Below, piece by piece: positions 1 to 9,322 of a stretch of DNA of 64,000 nucleotides. Below the pieces are notes generated by a model that was given only the letters and a program-made list of their open reading frames with translations, was not told where the DNA came from and searched no databases. A program made the translations under genes and the position numbers. The DNA comes from Streptomyces noursei (GTDB lineage: Bacteria; Actinomycetota; Actinomycetes; Streptomycetales; Streptomycetaceae), in contig NZ_LWBU01000101.1 in the NCBI RefSeq assembly GCF_001646665.1, positions 151,365 through 215,364 of the forward strand, written 5' to 3'. The first letter of the stretch is position 1; each line of letters starts with the position of its first letter.

Positions 1-754
1 CAAGATCGACGTCCTCCGGGTCGACCTTCAGGTAGACCAGGACCTTGGTCCGCTGCGGCGGACAAACGCAGGCGAAGTTCCGCAGCCGCTGATACGCCCG
101 GTACGTCTTGCGCTCGATGCGGTTCACACCGTCCCCGAGCCCAAGCAGCGCCTCGTCGACCGCGCTCGCCAGCTCCATCATCGACGTGCCCTGGACGTTA
201 GCCGCCTGGGCGACCGCCTGCCGACGCGCCCGGCGGGCCACCGGCACGCCGCCGCTGACGGACGCCACGGTCTCAAGGCCGACCAGTTCGCCGCCGAAGA
301 ATCGGTAGCGGACCAGGTCTATCGAACGCCGGTGCTCGCGCACGGCGTGCACGTCGTAGCGGGTGAAGTCGCCAGCGATGCAGATCAGGCGCGGGCTTCT
401 CCACAGCACCTGGGACGCGGCCGTAGCCCCGAGCCGGTCGCGGACCAGGTGCTCGAACTCGGCTCGGTGGTCCACCAGCCAGCCGAGATAGAACAGGCCC
501 TGGTTGATGACGCCGGCGTCGACTCCTCGCTTGTACTCGACGATGACCGGCGATCCGTTCTCGTCCAGTCCCAGCGAGTCGATCCGGCCCCCGTGGACCG
601 GTCCTGTGCTGTATTCGCTCGCCAGGAATCGAACGCCCAACAGCGTCTCCATGTGAGCCTCGACGAGACCCTGCACATCTGCCTCGACCTCAGCCAGGCG
701 CGGCATGACCCCGGTCACGTCGTCTTTCGTGTTGAACAGCCTCAGCCCCGACAC
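1..754 (-). CDS. PD-(D/E)XK nuclease-like protein with DUF5655 tail (3' end cut by window edge)
   Basis: The frame is open on the minus strand from a GTG at 754 to the window edge, giving 251 codons with no stop. Residues 55-80 carry the core of a NucS/DUF91-type PD-(D/E)XK nuclease fold: GGRIDSLGLD (Asp59), then VIVEYKRG (Glu73-x-Lys75), followed by the amphipathic NQGLFYLGWL helix. The last ~45 residues (KTYRAYQRLRNFACVCP, then KVLVYLKVDPED) read like a DUF5655 domain, which usually follows this nuclease fold. An AAAGGA stands close before the GTG; the first ATG is at 706. By family it would be a DNA-binding or DNA-cleaving protein, and the substrate is unknown. It points away from the jet operon but lies in the same low-GC accessory segment. 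The fold is fairly sure; the role is not. Confidence 0.75.
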   Translation of the reverse strand, partial: MSGLRLFNTKDDVTGVMPRLAEVEADVQGLVEAHMETLLGVRFLASEYSTGPVHGGRIDSLGLDENGSPVIVEYKRGVDAGVINQGLFYLGWLVDHRAEFEHLVRDRLGATAASQVLWRSPRLICIAGDFTRYDVHAVREHRRSIDLVRYRFFGGELVGLETVASVSGGVPVARRARRQAVAQAANVQGTSMMELASAVDEALLGLGDGVNRIERKTYRAYQRLRNFACVCPPQRTKVLVYLKVDPEDVDL

Positions 755-1205
755 CGTCCTTTCTCTGATTACGGGGATGCAACGCCGGACGGTGATCGAA
801 TTGTTTCCGTATGGGCCTTCGGAGCCGTGAAGATTCCGTGAGACCCCACGTACGGCCCGGCGGGGCGCTCGCGTCCCACGGCTCCCCAGGGGTCTGCAGC
901 CTCCACATACGTCCCACAGGCCGCCGGGACGGGCGCCTGGGCACTGCGTTTTAGCAGGTCAGGCCCCGTAGTTCTATGGATAGAGCAGGCGCCTTCTAAG
1001 TACTTGGCGCATCTCGCACAACTCCGAGAGCCAGTCACCGCACCCACCCCACAGCAAGCCGTTGCCGAGTAAATCCGTCACGGAAAGGAAGGATGCCGGA
1101 CCTCCGGCCGAAATATATCGCTTTCACGTTCGATTCTAAGGCATTGTCAGTGCCGTGTCCTAGCGTGAATTCCCTGTCGTGGGACTGGTGTTGGGAGGGC
1201 TCTCA
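755..1205. other. Intergenic region between divergent nuclease and jetA genes
   Basis: About 450 bases without a convincing gene. It holds the start region of the leftward nuclease gene, the degenerate tRNA-Arg-like fragment (962-1010), a 19-bp sequence at 914-932 that recurs at 30487-30505, and a comparatively AT-rich stretch around 1105-1175 that could contain the jet promoter. No clear -35/-10 pair could be fixed by eye. Confidence 0.5.
962..1010 (+). pseudogene. Degenerate tRNA-Arg(TCT)-like fragment
   Basis: The bases from GGCCCCGTA onward follow a tRNA-Arg closely. There is a D stem GTTC/GAGC around a TATGGATA loop, then an anticodon arm GGCGC-CTTCTAA-GTACT with anticodon TCT at 995-997. 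The anticodon stem is damaged (a C-A mismatch and a G-T pair). After 1010 there is no TTCGAAT-type T loop and no CGGGGCC strand to close the acceptor stem. It therefore cannot fold as a complete tRNA. Remnants of this kind are common at edges of integrated elements, and the accessory genes start right beside it. Confidence 0.5.
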
Positions 1206-2759
1206 GTGTTCTTTGGCGAGTCATCTGCGGCGTACGAGAGCATCACGTCGCGGATGAAGGCGCTGGCCGTGGTGCGGCCGCTATTGGCGCTCGACGACAG
1301 TTCGGCGAAGCGGGAGCGGGGCTGGGAGGGGTACCGGCTGGCCGAACTCGCCCTGGCGGCGATCGACTTCGTGACGCTGCGGATAGGGGCGCGGACGGCA
1401 GTTCGGCAGGAAGCCGTCGTGGAACGGGTAGCTGAGTCTGCGGCGCTCCAGGTTCCCGGGCGGGCGGGTGCCGAGTATCGAGAAGTCGCGCGCTGGCTGG
1501 TGGAACGCCTGATCAACACCGAGAGACACGACCGGTGCTTTCGGCACGAGATCGGCAGCGTGACGGGCGACGGCTTCGTCGTCAGGGAGTTTCCGTTCCA
1601 GATCCTCAAAGACGTGCCGGACGAAGCCGGGCAGGCTGCGCTGACCGTTACTGATGCGGCCATCACGGTGCTCGTCCATGCGGTCGATGTGGACATCGCG
1701 TCCGAGCAGATTGCGGCGGAAGCCAAGTTGGTCGCGTTGCTAAAGCGTGCGCGGATCGGTGAGGCGTGGCAGGCCGCCCGCACCGCCCATGTCCAGAGCA
1801 TCCGGTACGCGAAGGAGCTGATGGACCGCATGGAGGAGATGAAACGCAACGTACGAGCCATCGACTGGGCGGCGGATCTTGAGGGCCCGCTGAAGGAGGC
1901 GCAGGAGCACGTTGAGGAGAGGTCTCGGGCGGAGACTCAGCTGAAGGCGCAGGTGGCGCAGCTGCTCGAGGTCACGGAAGAGGAACGCAAGCGGCAGCAG
2001 CTGGAGGCTCTGGATGCACTGATCGAGGATTGTCTGCAGCGGCACTTGATGCTCATCGACATGTTGCTCAGGGTGGTTCCCGAGTTCCGGCGCCAGCAGG
2101 ACCGGCAGATCTTCGTAGCACCCGTGGTCCATACACGGGTGCACCTGCGCAGCCAGCTCCTGGAGCCGGCGCTCGAGCTCAGTATCGAGGACAGCAAGCG
2201 GCCCCTGGAGGCGTTCGTGCGCGGGGTACTCGGTCCCATCCGCCCGCGGGTGATGTACCTGTCGGACTACTTCGAGGCCCTCACACGGATTCCGGAACAG
2301 GCCGAGGTTGAGCTGGTCGCGGTGGGCGCATCGGACGACTGGGAAGACACCTACGATCCACCGAGGTTCGACGACGCGCAGCACGCATGGCTGGACGGGC
2401 TGCTTTCGGCCGTCCCCGAGGAAGGCGTGCGACTGTCTCGGTTGCTCGAGCGTGCCCGCGAGTGGGGCGAGGGCAGAGGGCCCGGTGACGACACTGGCCA
2501 TCTGCTGGCTATGGAGACCGCGCATCGGTTTCGGCATGTCCCGGTCGCCGAGCTGGCGCGCGGTGAGGAAGCCGTCGTTGTCGTGGACGACGGGACTGAG
2601 TTGGACGACCCGGATTTCGGTGGCAGCGACTTCCTCCTGTTGCCGGCCGTGGGCGAACCGGCCTTCGACAACGTTGATGCGGCCCTCGATATGCAACCGT
2701 CCCATTCGCCAGAGTTTGCTCCCCGCGCCACGAATGACGATCTGGAGCCGAGTGCATGA
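1206..2759 (+). CDS. jetA: JetA-like subunit (kleisin position) of a Wadjet SMC defence complex
   Basis: First gene of a four-gene operon whose third and fourth genes are clearly an SMC-type ATPase and a TOPRIM nuclease subunit. Position and size (517 residues) fit JetA, the kleisin-like bridge of the complex. The protein is largely helical, with charged heptad-like helices around residues 215-290 and an acidic tail (VVVVDDGTELDDPDFGG). I do not recognise a named domain from sequence alone, so the call rests mainly on synteny. Start: the frame is open from a GTG at 1179, but the GTG at 1206 has a strong GGGAGGG six bases upstream, while 1179 has none. The stop overlaps the next ATG (ATGA), so translation is probably coupled. 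Confidence 0.7.
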   Translation: MFFGESSAAYESITSRMKALAVVRPLLALDDSSAKRERGWEGYRLAELALAAIDFVTLRIGARTAVRQEAVVERVAESAALQVPGRAGAEYREVARWLVERLINTERHDRCFRHEIGSVTGDGFVVREFPFQILKDVPDEAGQAALTVTDAAITVLVHAVDVDIASEQIAAEAKLVALLKRARIGEAWQAARTAHVQSIRYAKELMDRMEEMKRNVRAIDWAADLEGPLKEAQEHVEERSRAETQLKAQVAQLLEVTEEERKRQQLEALDALIEDCLQRHLMLIDMLLRVVPEFRRQQDRQIFVAPVVHTRVHLRSQLLEPALELSIEDSKRPLEAFVRGVLGPIRPRVMYLSDYFEALTRIPEQAEVELVAVGASDDWEDTYDPPRFDDAQHAWLDGLLSAVPEEGVRLSRLLERAREWGEGRGPGDDTGHLLAMETAHRFRHVPVAELARGEEAVVVVDDGTELDDPDFGGSDFLLLPAVGEPAFDNVDAALDMQPSHSPEFAPRATNDDLEPSA

Positions 2760-3571
2760 CGCAGTACGACGATGTTGCCGCAGCAGCCCGGACGGTGGCT
2801 CTGGCCATGACACGCGGCAAGTCCCCAGCGCGTTCTGGAGACTACGCCCGTCTCGTGCGGCGGTTCGATACGGAGCCGGACTTCGCACAGCTGGTGCGGA
2901 AGGTCGCGCAGGGCTTTGACCTCACGGTCCAGGAGGTGCACCCGCAGGCGGGACTGGTCCTGGCAACCACGCGCGAGACGGACTTCGCTGTCTCGGTCAC
3001 CGACCTCGTGCCCAATGCGGAGAACCGGCCGCTGTACCTGCTCGCCCACCTGGCCATCGCGTCGCGAGCCTTCCCACGTCCGGAGCACTTGGACGACGAC
3101 GAGCACGTCGCCCGGGTCTCGGTGCAGAAAGTCGATGAAGACGTTAGGGCTTATGCGACCATCCTTGAGCGCCGTGCTGCAGCCGCCGACGAGGACACCG
3201 ACCCGCCGGCCGGCAGCCCCGGCCTGGAGGGATTGTGGCGGGCCTACCTGCGTCGCAACCCCACCGGTCGTACGGACAAGGACAGGACTCCGCGCTCGGC
3301 GACTTACGCGCTGGTGAGGAGGGCGTTCACGCATCTCGAGCAGCGCGGGTTCGTCCGCGCGACCAGTGAGGAAGAGGGCGGCACGTACGCCACCAACGTC
3401 CTGTACAGGCTGCACATCCGTGACCAGGCAGCCCGGGAAATGCTCCAGGTACTGGCCGCCCTGGGCGTGGCGGCCTTGCCGCATCACGATGCGCCACTCC
3501 CTTCCGAGGCTCCGAAGCTGCCTGACGCTACCGACCACGGCATGCTCCCGGACTCCGCCCTAGCCACCTGA
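2756..3571 (+). CDS. jetB: JetB-like subunit (KITE position) of the Wadjet complex
   Basis: 271 residues, started by an ATG overlapping the jetA stop (ATGA). Size, place between the kleisin-like and SMC genes, and a C-terminal winged-helix-like stretch (YALVRRAFTHLEQRGFVRAT, residues ~182-201) fit a KITE subunit, the family to which JetB and MksE/MukE belong. KITE proteins bind the kleisin and modulate loop extrusion by the SMC motor. The middle (residues ~135-165) is a poorly conserved linker rich in acidic residues and proline. It is followed after 28 bases by the SMC gene. The name is inferred from the operon; the protein itself is diverged. Confidence 0.7.
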   Translation: MTQYDDVAAAARTVALAMTRGKSPARSGDYARLVRRFDTEPDFAQLVRKVAQGFDLTVQEVHPQAGLVLATTRETDFAVSVTDLVPNAENRPLYLLAHLAIASRAFPRPEHLDDDEHVARVSVQKVDEDVRAYATILERRAAAADEDTDPPAGSPGLEGLWRAYLRRNPTGRTDKDRTPRSATYALVRRAFTHLEQRGFVRATSEEEGGTYATNVLYRLHIRDQAAREMLQVLAALGVAALPHHDAPLPSEAPKLPDATDHGMLPDSALAT

Positions 3572-3599
3572 CGCCATCGCGATGTAAGGACCCCTCTCC

Positions 3600-6500
3600 A
3601 TGTACGAGTTGAACCGCATCCTGCTGCGCAACTTCGGGCCGCTCGATGCCCGCTACGAAGACGTGAACCTGGACTTCTCTGGCGTGGGCCCCCTGGTTGA
3701 GACAGCATCCCTGATGCCAACGCCCGGACACGTCACGCAGCGGCCCTCGCCGGCCAGTCTGGTCATGCTCCAGAACGGCGGCGGCAAGGGTGTGCTGCTG
3801 ACTGGCATCACCTGCACCACGATCCCGCTGCGTCACCATGACCCGGAGGAGCTGCGGAGCTTCGTCGTTTCTCCGGCTCAGCCCTCCCATATCGTCCTGG
3901 AGTGGGCTGATGCCCGGACTGGCAGGCTCTTGGTCACCGCGCAGATCCTCGCGCCCGAGGGCGATGGCAAGCTCAAGCGCCGCTTCTACAGCTTCCACCC
4001 AGGTGCCGCCCTGGCCGCGGACGATCTCCCTTTCCACCGTGATGGTCACTGGCTGCCATTCGACCATTACTGCAACGAGCTGAGCGAACTACAGGCCGCC
4101 GTCGAGGCGTTGGAACTGCAGATCGTGGACGGGCAGGAGAAGTGGGAGAAACATCAGGCCGGTCTGGGTCTCGAACCTGACCTCTTCGATGTCCAGCGCA
4201 AGATGAACGCCACCGAGAGCGGGGCGGCCGAGGCCTTCACCACCTCCAGTGCGGCAGCGTTCGTCCAGTGGCTGCTGGAGAAAGCGAACGACGACGACAA
4301 GTACACCAGCCTCGGCAGTACCTTCGAGACCTATGCCGGCGCCCACGACCAGCGCGAGAAACTGATCAAGGAGCGGGAGTTCGCGCTGGCCATGGAGGAG
4401 ATCTGCGCCCGTGTGGCCGAGCGGTACCACGAGCACACCAACCAGCAGCGCGAGGCTGGGCAGGCCAAGGTCGACCTCGTCGCACTTGCCGCAGGGCTGA
4501 TGCGTCGGCATCAGATCCTCACCGCCGCGGCGCAGACCACCACAGGTACGGTTAATGCTGCGCACCAGGCACATGAAGCAGCCAAGCAGGAACTGGACGT
4601 CACCAATGCACGTATGGCGCATGTGCGTTGGGCTGCCTGCGGTATCGAGCTGGGCGAATCAGCCGAGGAACAGAAGCGAGTAGCCGCGACGATGCAGCGG
4701 CTGGAAGACCGCCTTGCGGGCTGGCGCAGTGTCCCGGTCGCTGTGCGTCACGCGGCTGCCCAGGAGCGCCACGGCCATATGCAGCGGGCCCTCTCCGAAG
4801 CCGAGGAGACAGCCGCCCCATATGTGCAGGCGTGTGATATCGCCGCGGCGGCCCTGCGGGCTGGCTATGCGGCGGCTGAAACGCAGGCACGCGCCGTGGC
4901 CGGCGATCTGGAGAGGGAGATCTCCGAGTCTCGCAGCAAGATCCAGCAGTGGCGCGAGCGAAGCGACTCGCTCCACAGGGAAGCCGGTACGGCTGAGGGA
5001 GAGCAGCGTCAGTTGCGCCGTCAGGTGCAGGACTTCGAAGAGCAGCTGCGCACGGCACGGGAAGAAGGACAGGTGCACCCCGGCGAAAGCGCCGCGGACG
5101 CCGCCTCCCGGATGGACGGCGAAGCTGATCACCACGGCCAGCTCCGTGTAGAGGTCAAGAAGGCACAGGATGAGGCCCGCAGCCGCCGGACACAGGCATA
5201 TCAGCAGCTGCCTGCACTGCAGGAGCGGGCTCTCGATGACCGCCGCGCAGCAGACGCGGCCGAAGAGGAGACCGACCGGCTACGCGTCCGCGCCGAGTCC
5301 GTGCGCCGCCACCCCGTGACTCCAGAACTACTTCAGATCGGCCTCGAAGACCTGCGAGACGGCGATGCCCTGACCTGGCTCGCCGACCACTGCGCTGCCC
5401 TGCAGAGCTTGATCGAGCGGAAGATCACCGCTCTGGACGGTGCGCTCAGGCGGACACAGCTCCAGCACAGCGCGGATGAAGAACTCCTCGCCGCCCTGGA
5501 CACCAGCGACGGCCTCCTGCCCGCCACCAAGGAGGTCCGCACCCTGTGTGCCGACCTCTGTGCCCAGGGCATCGACGCCGTCCCCGGCTGGCAGTGGCTG
5601 CGCGACAACGTCCCGCCGGACGATCACCAGCGCCTCATCAACGACCAGCCGGACCTGGTCGGCGGCATCATCGTAGGCGGCGGCCCCGCAGCGCTGGATC
5701 AGGCGCAGCGTCATTTGGAGCACACCCGTCCCCTGCCCACGGCGGCCGTCGCGGTAGGAACCGGGGAACGGATGCTGACGCCGGTACCCGACACAGGCGG
5801 CCGGATGGTGCCCGAGCCGACCCCGGCCCTGCATGACGAACAGGCTGCGGCACTCGAACGAGCCGAGGTTGAAGCACGCCTGGCGGCCTCCGCGCAGGCA
5901 CTGGATGAGCTCGGTGAACGCATCGGTGTCACCCGCGACCTGGGCAACAAGATCACGTACTGGCTGGACGAGATCGGCCCCGTGAGCGTAGAGGTCCGGC
6001 TCGGACAGCTCCAGGAGCTCCGAACGGCAGCGCAGGCATCCCAGGCCGGCCTTGAGGTCGCGCGCGCCAGCGCCGCACAGCATGACGATGCCGTCACCGC
6101 TGCCGAGGAGGTCTACACACAACAGGAAACGGCTCACCGCGAAGCCGCCGAGGCCGCGCAAGCGATGCGCCACCTCGCGGAAGGCGAGGCGAAAGCCAGC
6201 CAGGCACGCGACCGGATCACCGCGCTCGAGGAAGAAGCTCAGCAGCGTCAGCGGGAACTCGAGGAGCTGGGCGAGAAAGAGGAGACCGCCCACAGTGACA
6301 TCGCACGCATGACCCAGGCGGTGGAAGCCGCCGTCCAGCAGGCCCAGAGCCATGCCCAGGCGCGAAAGAAGGTAACCGCCACGCCCGAGGCCGAGCAAGA
6401 TCAGCACGCCAAGGGAGCTCCCGGCGAAGCGCTCACCGTCCTCCAGCACCGCTACGAGCAGGCAGTCGAGGACCTACGCAGTGTGGACATCGGAGAAGAC

Positions 6501-8057
6501 CAGCGTCAGCGTGCCAAGCAAGCAGAAGACGCGTTGCGCGCCTGCCAGGACGAATGGGCGCAGGTCCCCGACCGGGTCAAGCCCTTCGCCCAGGAGTACA
6601 GCCGTTCTCCCGCCGCGGCAGATGACGTCCAGCGCGACGCCGTGCAACGCGATCTAGGCCAGCAGATCGACAGTCTCCACGACCAGCTACGGCGCCTTCG
6701 GGACAAGGAGAGCCGTCTCAAGGAACGACACCGCACGCTCGCCACCACAGCAGAAGACATCAGCGCTCAAGACGTCGCCGAGTGGACCCCACACTCTCTC
6801 GAAGAGGCTTACGACCTGACCGCCCGCGCCGAACACGCCCAGGCGGAGGCGCAGAGGGCCGAACGCGGCGCCGGCGAGGAGTACAACGCCGCTCGTAGGC
6901 AGCAGACCCAGCACACTCGCGAACTGGACGCCTTCGGTCATGTCCTGGCGCGCCTGGAGACCACGATCGAGCAGCTCGGCGTTCAACCGGCAGCGGACCC
7001 CTACGAAGGCACCGCCGATGCGGTCGAACCCGCCGTACGGCAAGCCACAGCCCGCTACGAAGACGCCCAGCGCAAGCTCACCAGCACGGAGCGACGCGTC
7101 GAAGACAGCGTGTCCTTGCTCAAGGACCAGGCCGGCGACGTCCGCTTCGAGCAACTCGACATCCCTTTGCGCAACCAGATCTCGGCTCTTGACCGGCGGC
7201 ACATCCCCGCGGCCGCCCGAGAGTGGACTACGGCGCTGCACGGCGCTGCCGCAGCCCTGACGACCCAGCTCGAAGGTATGAGCAAGGCGCGTGAGGCCCT
7301 TGTGTCCCAGCTCAGCGGCTTCGTCACCGAACTTCTCCAGCAAGTGGACCAAGCAAGCCGGTTCTCCCTCTTCCCCGACGGTCCCACGCCCTGGGCAGGG
7401 CAGCGCTTCCTCACCATCCGCTACAGGAAGCCCGAGCCCTCCGTGCTCACCGCCCATATGCGCGAAACCATCGACAACCTCGCCGCCAACCCACGCACCC
7501 GCAAACTCAAAGGCACCGAGGTAGTCATGCGCTGCCTGCACGCAGCCGTTCCCCGCTTCACCGCCGAGGTCATGAAACCCAACGCCACCCAACGAATCGA
7601 ACGCGTGCCCGTCGAGAAAATGGGCAAGATCTTCTCCGGTGGCCAGGAACTGACTGGCGCCATCCTGCTCTACTGCACCCTCGCCGCGCTGCGCACCTCC
7701 CCCGGCCCTCGCAGCCGCACCCGCCACGGCGGACTGCTCCTCCTGGACAATCCCATCGGCCGCGCCAACGCCCCGTACCTCGTCGACATCCAGACCCAGA
7801 TGGCGGCAGCCCTCGGCATCCAGCTCATTTACACCACCGGTCTGAGCGACGAAGCCGTCACGGCCCGATTCCCCGCCACCATCCAGCTGCGCAACGACGC
7901 CGAAGCCCGCACCGGCCTCTCCCGCATCCGCCTCGACGACCACGTCCGCAACGCCCTCATCCCCACCCCTCGGACCGCCCCGGACACCCACGGGCCCGAA
8001 GCAAACGGATACCTCAGCTCCGCACGCCTGTTCACCAAGGGGGATACGAACCGATGA
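3600..8057 (+). CDS. jetC: JetC-like SMC ATPase of the Wadjet complex (1485 residues)
   Basis: An SMC/MukB-like protein. The N-terminal head begins YELNRILLRNFGPLDARY with a P-loop LQNGGGKGVLL at residues 57-67. Two long coiled-coil stretches (roughly 290-570 and 760-1110) flank a hinge-like region around 600-750. The C-terminal head has the ABC signature KIFSGGQELTG (~1343-1353) and a Walker B LLLLDNP (~1380-1386). In Wadjet systems this motor extrudes DNA loops and, with JetD, cuts small circular plasmid DNA. Two oddities: the P-loop has Gly64 where Ser or Thr normally binds Mg2+, and Walker B ends Asp-Asn rather than Asp-Glu. It is long for a JetC as I recall the family. The start has no rival, and the stop overlaps jetD (ATGA). 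Confidence 0.88.
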   Translation: MYELNRILLRNFGPLDARYEDVNLDFSGVGPLVETASLMPTPGHVTQRPSPASLVMLQNGGGKGVLLTGITCTTIPLRHHDPEELRSFVVSPAQPSHIVLEWADARTGRLLVTAQILAPEGDGKLKRRFYSFHPGAALAADDLPFHRDGHWLPFDHYCNELSELQAAVEALELQIVDGQEKWEKHQAGLGLEPDLFDVQRKMNATESGAAEAFTTSSAAAFVQWLLEKANDDDKYTSLGSTFETYAGAHDQREKLIKEREFALAMEEICARVAERYHEHTNQQREAGQAKVDLVALAAGLMRRHQILTAAAQTTTGTVNAAHQAHEAAKQELDVTNARMAHVRWAACGIELGESAEEQKRVAATMQRLEDRLAGWRSVPVAVRHAAAQERHGHMQRALSEAEETAAPYVQACDIAAAALRAGYAAAETQARAVAGDLEREISESRSKIQQWRERSDSLHREAGTAEGEQRQLRRQVQDFEEQLRTAREEGQVHPGESAADAASRMDGEADHHGQLRVEVKKAQDEARSRRTQAYQQLPALQERALDDRRAADAAEEETDRLRVRAESVRRHPVTPELLQIGLEDLRDGDALTWLADHCAALQSLIERKITALDGALRRTQLQHSADEELLAALDTSDGLLPATKEVRTLCADLCAQGIDAVPGWQWLRDNVPPDDHQRLINDQPDLVGGIIVGGGPAALDQAQRHLEHTRPLPTAAVAVGTGERMLTPVPDTGGRMVPEPTPALHDEQAAALERAEVEARLAASAQALDELGERIGVTRDLGNKITYWLDEIGPVSVEVRLGQLQELRTAAQASQAGLEVARASAAQHDDAVTAAEEVYTQQETAHREAAEAAQAMRHLAEGEAKASQARDRITALEEEAQQRQRELEELGEKEETAHSDIARMTQAVEAAVQQAQSHAQARKKVTATPEAEQDQHAKGAPGEALTVLQHRYEQAVEDLRSVDIGEDQRQRAKQAEDALRACQDEWAQVPDRVKPFAQEYSRSPAAADDVQRDAVQRDLGQQIDSLHDQLRRLRDKESRLKERHRTLATTAEDISAQDVAEWTPHSLEEAYDLTARAEHAQAEAQRAERGAGEEYNAARRQQTQHTRELDAFGHVLARLETTIEQLGVQPAADPYEGTADAVEPAVRQATARYEDAQRKLTSTERRVEDSVSLLKDQAGDVRFEQLDIPLRNQISALDRRHIPAAAREWTTALHGAAAALTTQLEGMSKAREALVSQLSGFVTELLQQVDQASRFSLFPDGPTPWAGQRFLTIRYRKPEPSVLTAHMRETIDNLAANPRTRKLKGTEVVMRCLHAAVPRFTAEVMKPNATQRIERVPVEKMGKIFSGGQELTGAILLYCTLAALRTSPGPRSRTRHGGLLLLDNPIGRANAPYLVDIQTQMAAALGIQLIYTTGLSDEAVTARFPATIQLRNDAEARTGLSRIRLDDHVRNALIPTPRTAPDTHGPEANGYLSSARLFTKGDTNR

Positions 8058-9118
8058 CGGCGCCCACCCCCGAGCAGCTTCCTCGTATCTCACCAGGCGC
8101 CGCCCGCCTCAGTGCCGCACTGCACGCTCGCGCCGAGAAGGCCACCGTGCCGCGCGCCATGGTGATGGAAGCCTTCACTGCGGCCCTCCCCGGCACCGCC
8201 CGTGGTGAGGACTCCCGCACCGCACTGGCCACCCTGCTCGAAGAACTCTCCGAGGCCGGCACCCTGCGACTCCCGCACGGCCAGAGACACAAATGGGACG
8301 CAGGCCGTCCCGCCCTGCCCGAACAAATCCGGTTGCCCGCAGTCGCCCCCCGCAGGCCCGCTTCTGTCGCCACACGGCGCTCCTACCGCCCTGAACTCGA
8401 CTGGTCTCACACGGCGTACCTCACCTCCGCCCACCACGAAGACCTGGGCCTCATCAACCGATGGTTCCGCGACACCAGCAATCGTCCTGAACTTCGCGTA
8501 CCGATCCCCCTGCGCGAGCGCTCGTACGAGATCTTTCAGGACGAAAAGCGCCTCGATGGTCTCCTATCCGGTGCGCTCTTCGCCCCCGGCCGCCTTACCC
8601 TGGAACAGCTCGGCACCTTTCGCGAGCCACCGCCCCTCGCCTACCGACTGCTCGGCGACGGAGACACCCTCCTGATCGCCGAGAACAGCGACACTTACGC
8701 CACACTCCGAGACCTGCTCACCCCGAATCCCGGGCGCACCAGAGCCGTGGCCTTCGGCTCCGGACGAGCCTTCGAAGCCTCCATCGAAACGGTCAAAGAG
8801 ATCCATGGAATCCAACGAATCGTCTACTACGGCGACCTAGATGCTGAAGGGCTGTCGATTCCCGCCCGCGCCTCAGTAACAGCCACCCAGTGCGGGCTGC
8901 CCCCGGTCGAACCCGCCTCCGCGTTGTACGACCTTCTCCTGAGCCACGCCTCCGCCCCGGGTCAGATAGTTTCCGATGAGCGCGCCCACACGCTTACGGC
9001 CTGGCTGCCGCCCAGACTGCGACAGAGGACTCATGAGGTACTGCTGTCGGGCCGCCGTATTGCACAGGAAGCCACCAACCGTAACCAGCTGGCCGGCGAC
9101 GCCACGTGGTGCCCTTGA
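8054..9118 (+). CDS. jetD: JetD-like TOPRIM nuclease subunit of the Wadjet complex
   Basis: 354 residues. The C-terminal half is a TOPRIM fold of the DUF2220 type: LLIAENSDTY with the catalytic Glu at ~210, then AFGSGRAFEA, then IVYYGDLDAEGL with the Asp-Leu-Asp pair at ~261-263. The N-terminal arm matches the DUF3322-type region, including PLRERSYEIFQDEKRLD (~152-169). By family knowledge JetD cleaves DNA when the JetABC motor stalls on a small closed circle, giving defence against plasmids. It is last in the operon, coupled to jetC by ATGA. It is the best-matched gene of the four and anchors the identification of the system. Confidence 0.88.
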   Translation: MTAPTPEQLPRISPGAARLSAALHARAEKATVPRAMVMEAFTAALPGTARGEDSRTALATLLEELSEAGTLRLPHGQRHKWDAGRPALPEQIRLPAVAPRRPASVATRRSYRPELDWSHTAYLTSAHHEDLGLINRWFRDTSNRPELRVPIPLRERSYEIFQDEKRLDGLLSGALFAPGRLTLEQLGTFREPPPLAYRLLGDGDTLLIAENSDTYATLRDLLTPNPGRTRAVAFGSGRAFEASIETVKEIHGIQRIVYYGDLDAEGLSIPARASVTATQCGLPPVEPASALYDLLLSHASAPGQIVSDERAHTLTAWLPPRLRQRTHEVLLSGRRIAQEATNRNQLAGDATWCP

Positions 9119-9322
9119 GTTCATCGGGAGACCGCGACTATCTCCAGGCAGTCGTCCGCCGGCAGGCGTCCGGGGCACGGGTGACGCCTCGGCGGGCGAG
9201 GCGGCAGCAGCGGGAACGATGCATTCCCACAGGCCATCAGGCACAAGATCATCCGCCCCGCAACACTACGCCGCCACCAAGCTCCACCGGCAAGCCCCTG
9301 CACCGAACTCATTCTGAAACGA

